Assembly (NCBI GenBank): GCA_030433055.1
Contig: JAUILJ010000631.1
Span: forward strand, 1-5,294
DNA: 5,294 bases
Reading direction: 5' to 3'
Source of the DNA: Polyangia bacterium
GTDB lineage: Bacteria > Myxococcota_A > Polyangia > Polyangiales > Polyangiaceae
The translations under genes and the position numbers were made by a program. The notes below the pieces were generated by a model. It saw only the letters and a program-made list of their open reading frames with translations, did not search any database and had not been told where the DNA came from. Positions 4,425 through 5,294 of this stretch are shown here, one piece after another. Position 1 is the first letter of the stretch, and each line of letters opens with the position of its first letter.

Positions 4425-5294
4425 GTTCTCTCCTCCGGCGACTCCCAGCCGCCGATGTCTGCCGCCAAGCGTTCCGCTTCAGCTGGCCCCCAGGTTCCGG
4501 GCGCATAGGGTCGCACACCGGGCGGTGCCGAGAGCACGCCATCGACGACCTCCCAGGCCGCCTCGACCGCATCCTGGCGGGCAAATAGCGTTGGATCACC
4601 ATCCAACGCGTCGTTGAGTAGGCGCTCGTAGGCGCTCATTCCGGCGCCCGCCGAGCGCCCGACGAGCTTGAGCTCCGTCGCCTCGGACTCCATGGAATCC
4701 CCTGGCCGCTTGATGCGCGCGCCGAGGGAGATGTTGAGCTCCGGGCTGAGCCTGAGCCGAAGGAAGTTTCCTTTCCCCGGGGCAAGCTTGCTCAGTGGCG
4801 GGCGCTTGAAATCGACGACCACCTCGGTCGCGCTCGTGGCCAGGCACTTGCCGGCTCGAATCAAGAACGGCACGCCGTCCCAGCGCCACGAGTCGATGGC
4901 GAAGCGCAGCGCCGCGTAGGTCTCGACGGTCGAGTCAGCGGCGACGCCTTTCTCCTGGCGGTAGCCGTCGAACTGCCCCCGAACCACGTCATCGGCGCGC
5001 AGCGGTCGGATCTGACGGAACACCTTCACCAGCTCGTCCCGCAGCGCTTCGTTGTAGGTCGTCGCCGGCGGTTCCATGGCCAGGAAGCCCACGACCTGGA
5101 GCAGGTGATTCTGCACCACGTCGCGTATCGCCCCGGCTTCCTCATAGAAGCTGCCGCGGCCCTGAACACCGAAGCGCTCGGCCATCGTGATCTGCACGCT
5201 CTCGATGTAGTTGCGGTTCCACAGCGGCTCGAGGAATGTGTTGGCGAAGCGCAGCACCATCAGGTTCTGCACGGTCTCCTTGCCGAGGTAGTGG
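4421..5294 (-). CDS. zwf: Glucose-6-phosphate 1-dehydrogenase, C-terminal part (5' truncated)
   Basis: This enzyme oxidises glucose-6-phosphate to 6-phosphogluconolactone with NAD(P)+, the first step of the oxidative pentose phosphate pathway. The frame is open to the window edge; 290 residues are visible and the N-terminal cofactor-binding domain is missing. The edge falls inside the family signature DHYLGKE: the visible protein begins HYLGKE. Taking that His as H178 of the Leuconostoc enzyme, the catalytic base H240 falls on visible residue 63, which is the His of RDVVQNHLLQ, an exact match. LAMEPP (71-76) and RWDGVPFLIRAGK (137-149) are further family motifs. The C-terminus (YERLLNDALDGDPTLFARQD, then WEVVD and YAPGTWGP) is normal. 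The GTG at 5272-5270 is an internal valine, not a start. Its stop codon overlaps the next gene's ATG (ATGA), indicating one transcript and coupled translation. Assignment is very secure; cofactor preference cannot be read from this part. Confidence -1.
   Translation of the reverse strand, partial: HYLGKETVQNLMVLRFANTFLEPLWNRNYIESVQITMAERFGVQGRGSFYEEAGAIRDVVQNHLLQVVGFLAMEPPATTYNEALRDELVKVFRQIRPLRADDVVRGQFDGYRQEKGVAADSTVETYAALRFAIDSWRWDGVPFLIRAGKCLATSATEVVVDFKRPPLSKLAPGKGNFLRLRLSPELNISLGARIKRPGDSMESEATELKLVGRSAGAGMSAYERLLNDALDGDPTLFARQDAVEAAWEVVDGVLSAPPGVRPYAPGTWGPAEAERLAADIGGWESPEERT
4429..4436 (-). promoter_or_regulatory. Strong Shine-Dalgarno site of the glucokinase-Gnd gene
   Basis: GGAGGAGA on the minus strand lies within the last codons of zwf; the GGAGG core ends 7 nt before the ATG at 4424. 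It fixes the start of the fusion gene and suggests strong independent ribosome loading in addition to coupling through the ATGA overlap. By contrast, neither pgl nor the prenyltransferase gene has a site of similar quality. Confidence -1.

Larger units (their letters stand above)
1983..5294 (-). other. Oxidative pentose phosphate operon: zwf, glucokinase-gnd fusion, pgl
   Basis: Three minus-strand genes are packed with a 4-nt overlap and a 6-nt gap, leaving no room for internal promoters outside coding sequence. Together they encode glucose phosphorylation and all three steps of the oxidative pentose phosphate branch. The promoter and any earlier genes lie beyond the right edge. The operon structure is inferred from spacing and shared pathway. 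Confidence -1.

Noticed and set aside
3906..4508. Plus-strand open frame of 200 codons
   Set aside because: It lies opposite the glucokinase domain and the zwf 3' end, both well supported by catalytic motifs. The frame shows no family features.

Overview
The window is GC-rich, densely coded bacterial DNA. Motif-level recognition of the proteins and the base composition would fit a high-GC proteobacterium-like lineage such as Myxococcota. That placement is an inference from style, not from any marker gene, and no rRNA or tRNA is present to test it.

Layout. On the left, positions 1-1067 (+) hold the C-terminal part of a polytopic membrane protein of the spermidine-synthase-like type. It converges on, and overlaps by 69 bp, a UbiA-family prenyltransferase gene on the minus strand (999-1838). 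A 144-bp non-coding stretch (1839-1982) rich in perfect palindromes separates the prenyltransferase from a tightly packed minus-strand cluster that fills the rest of the window. In transcription order this cluster is zwf (glucose-6-phosphate dehydrogenase, cut by the right edge), a 572-codon gene fusing a ROK-type glucokinase domain to a short-form 6-phosphogluconate dehydrogenase, and pgl (6-phosphogluconolactonase). zwf and the fusion gene overlap by 4 nt (ATGA), and the fusion gene and pgl are 6 nt apart, so they almost certainly form one operon.

How the genes work together. The three-gene cassette encodes four consecutive steps: glucose to glucose-6-phosphate (ROK domain), to 6-phosphogluconolactone (Zwf), to 6-phosphogluconate (Pgl), to ribulose-5-phosphate plus CO2 (Gnd domain). 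This is the whole oxidative pentose phosphate branch starting from free glucose. The entry kinase and the final decarboxylating dehydrogenase are joined in one polypeptide, which is the most unusual thing in the window. The Gnd domain looks NAD-preferring, while the cofactor-binding domain of Zwf lies outside the window.

The prenyltransferase and the membrane protein have no evident link to sugar metabolism. No mobile element, CRISPR array or RNA gene was seen.
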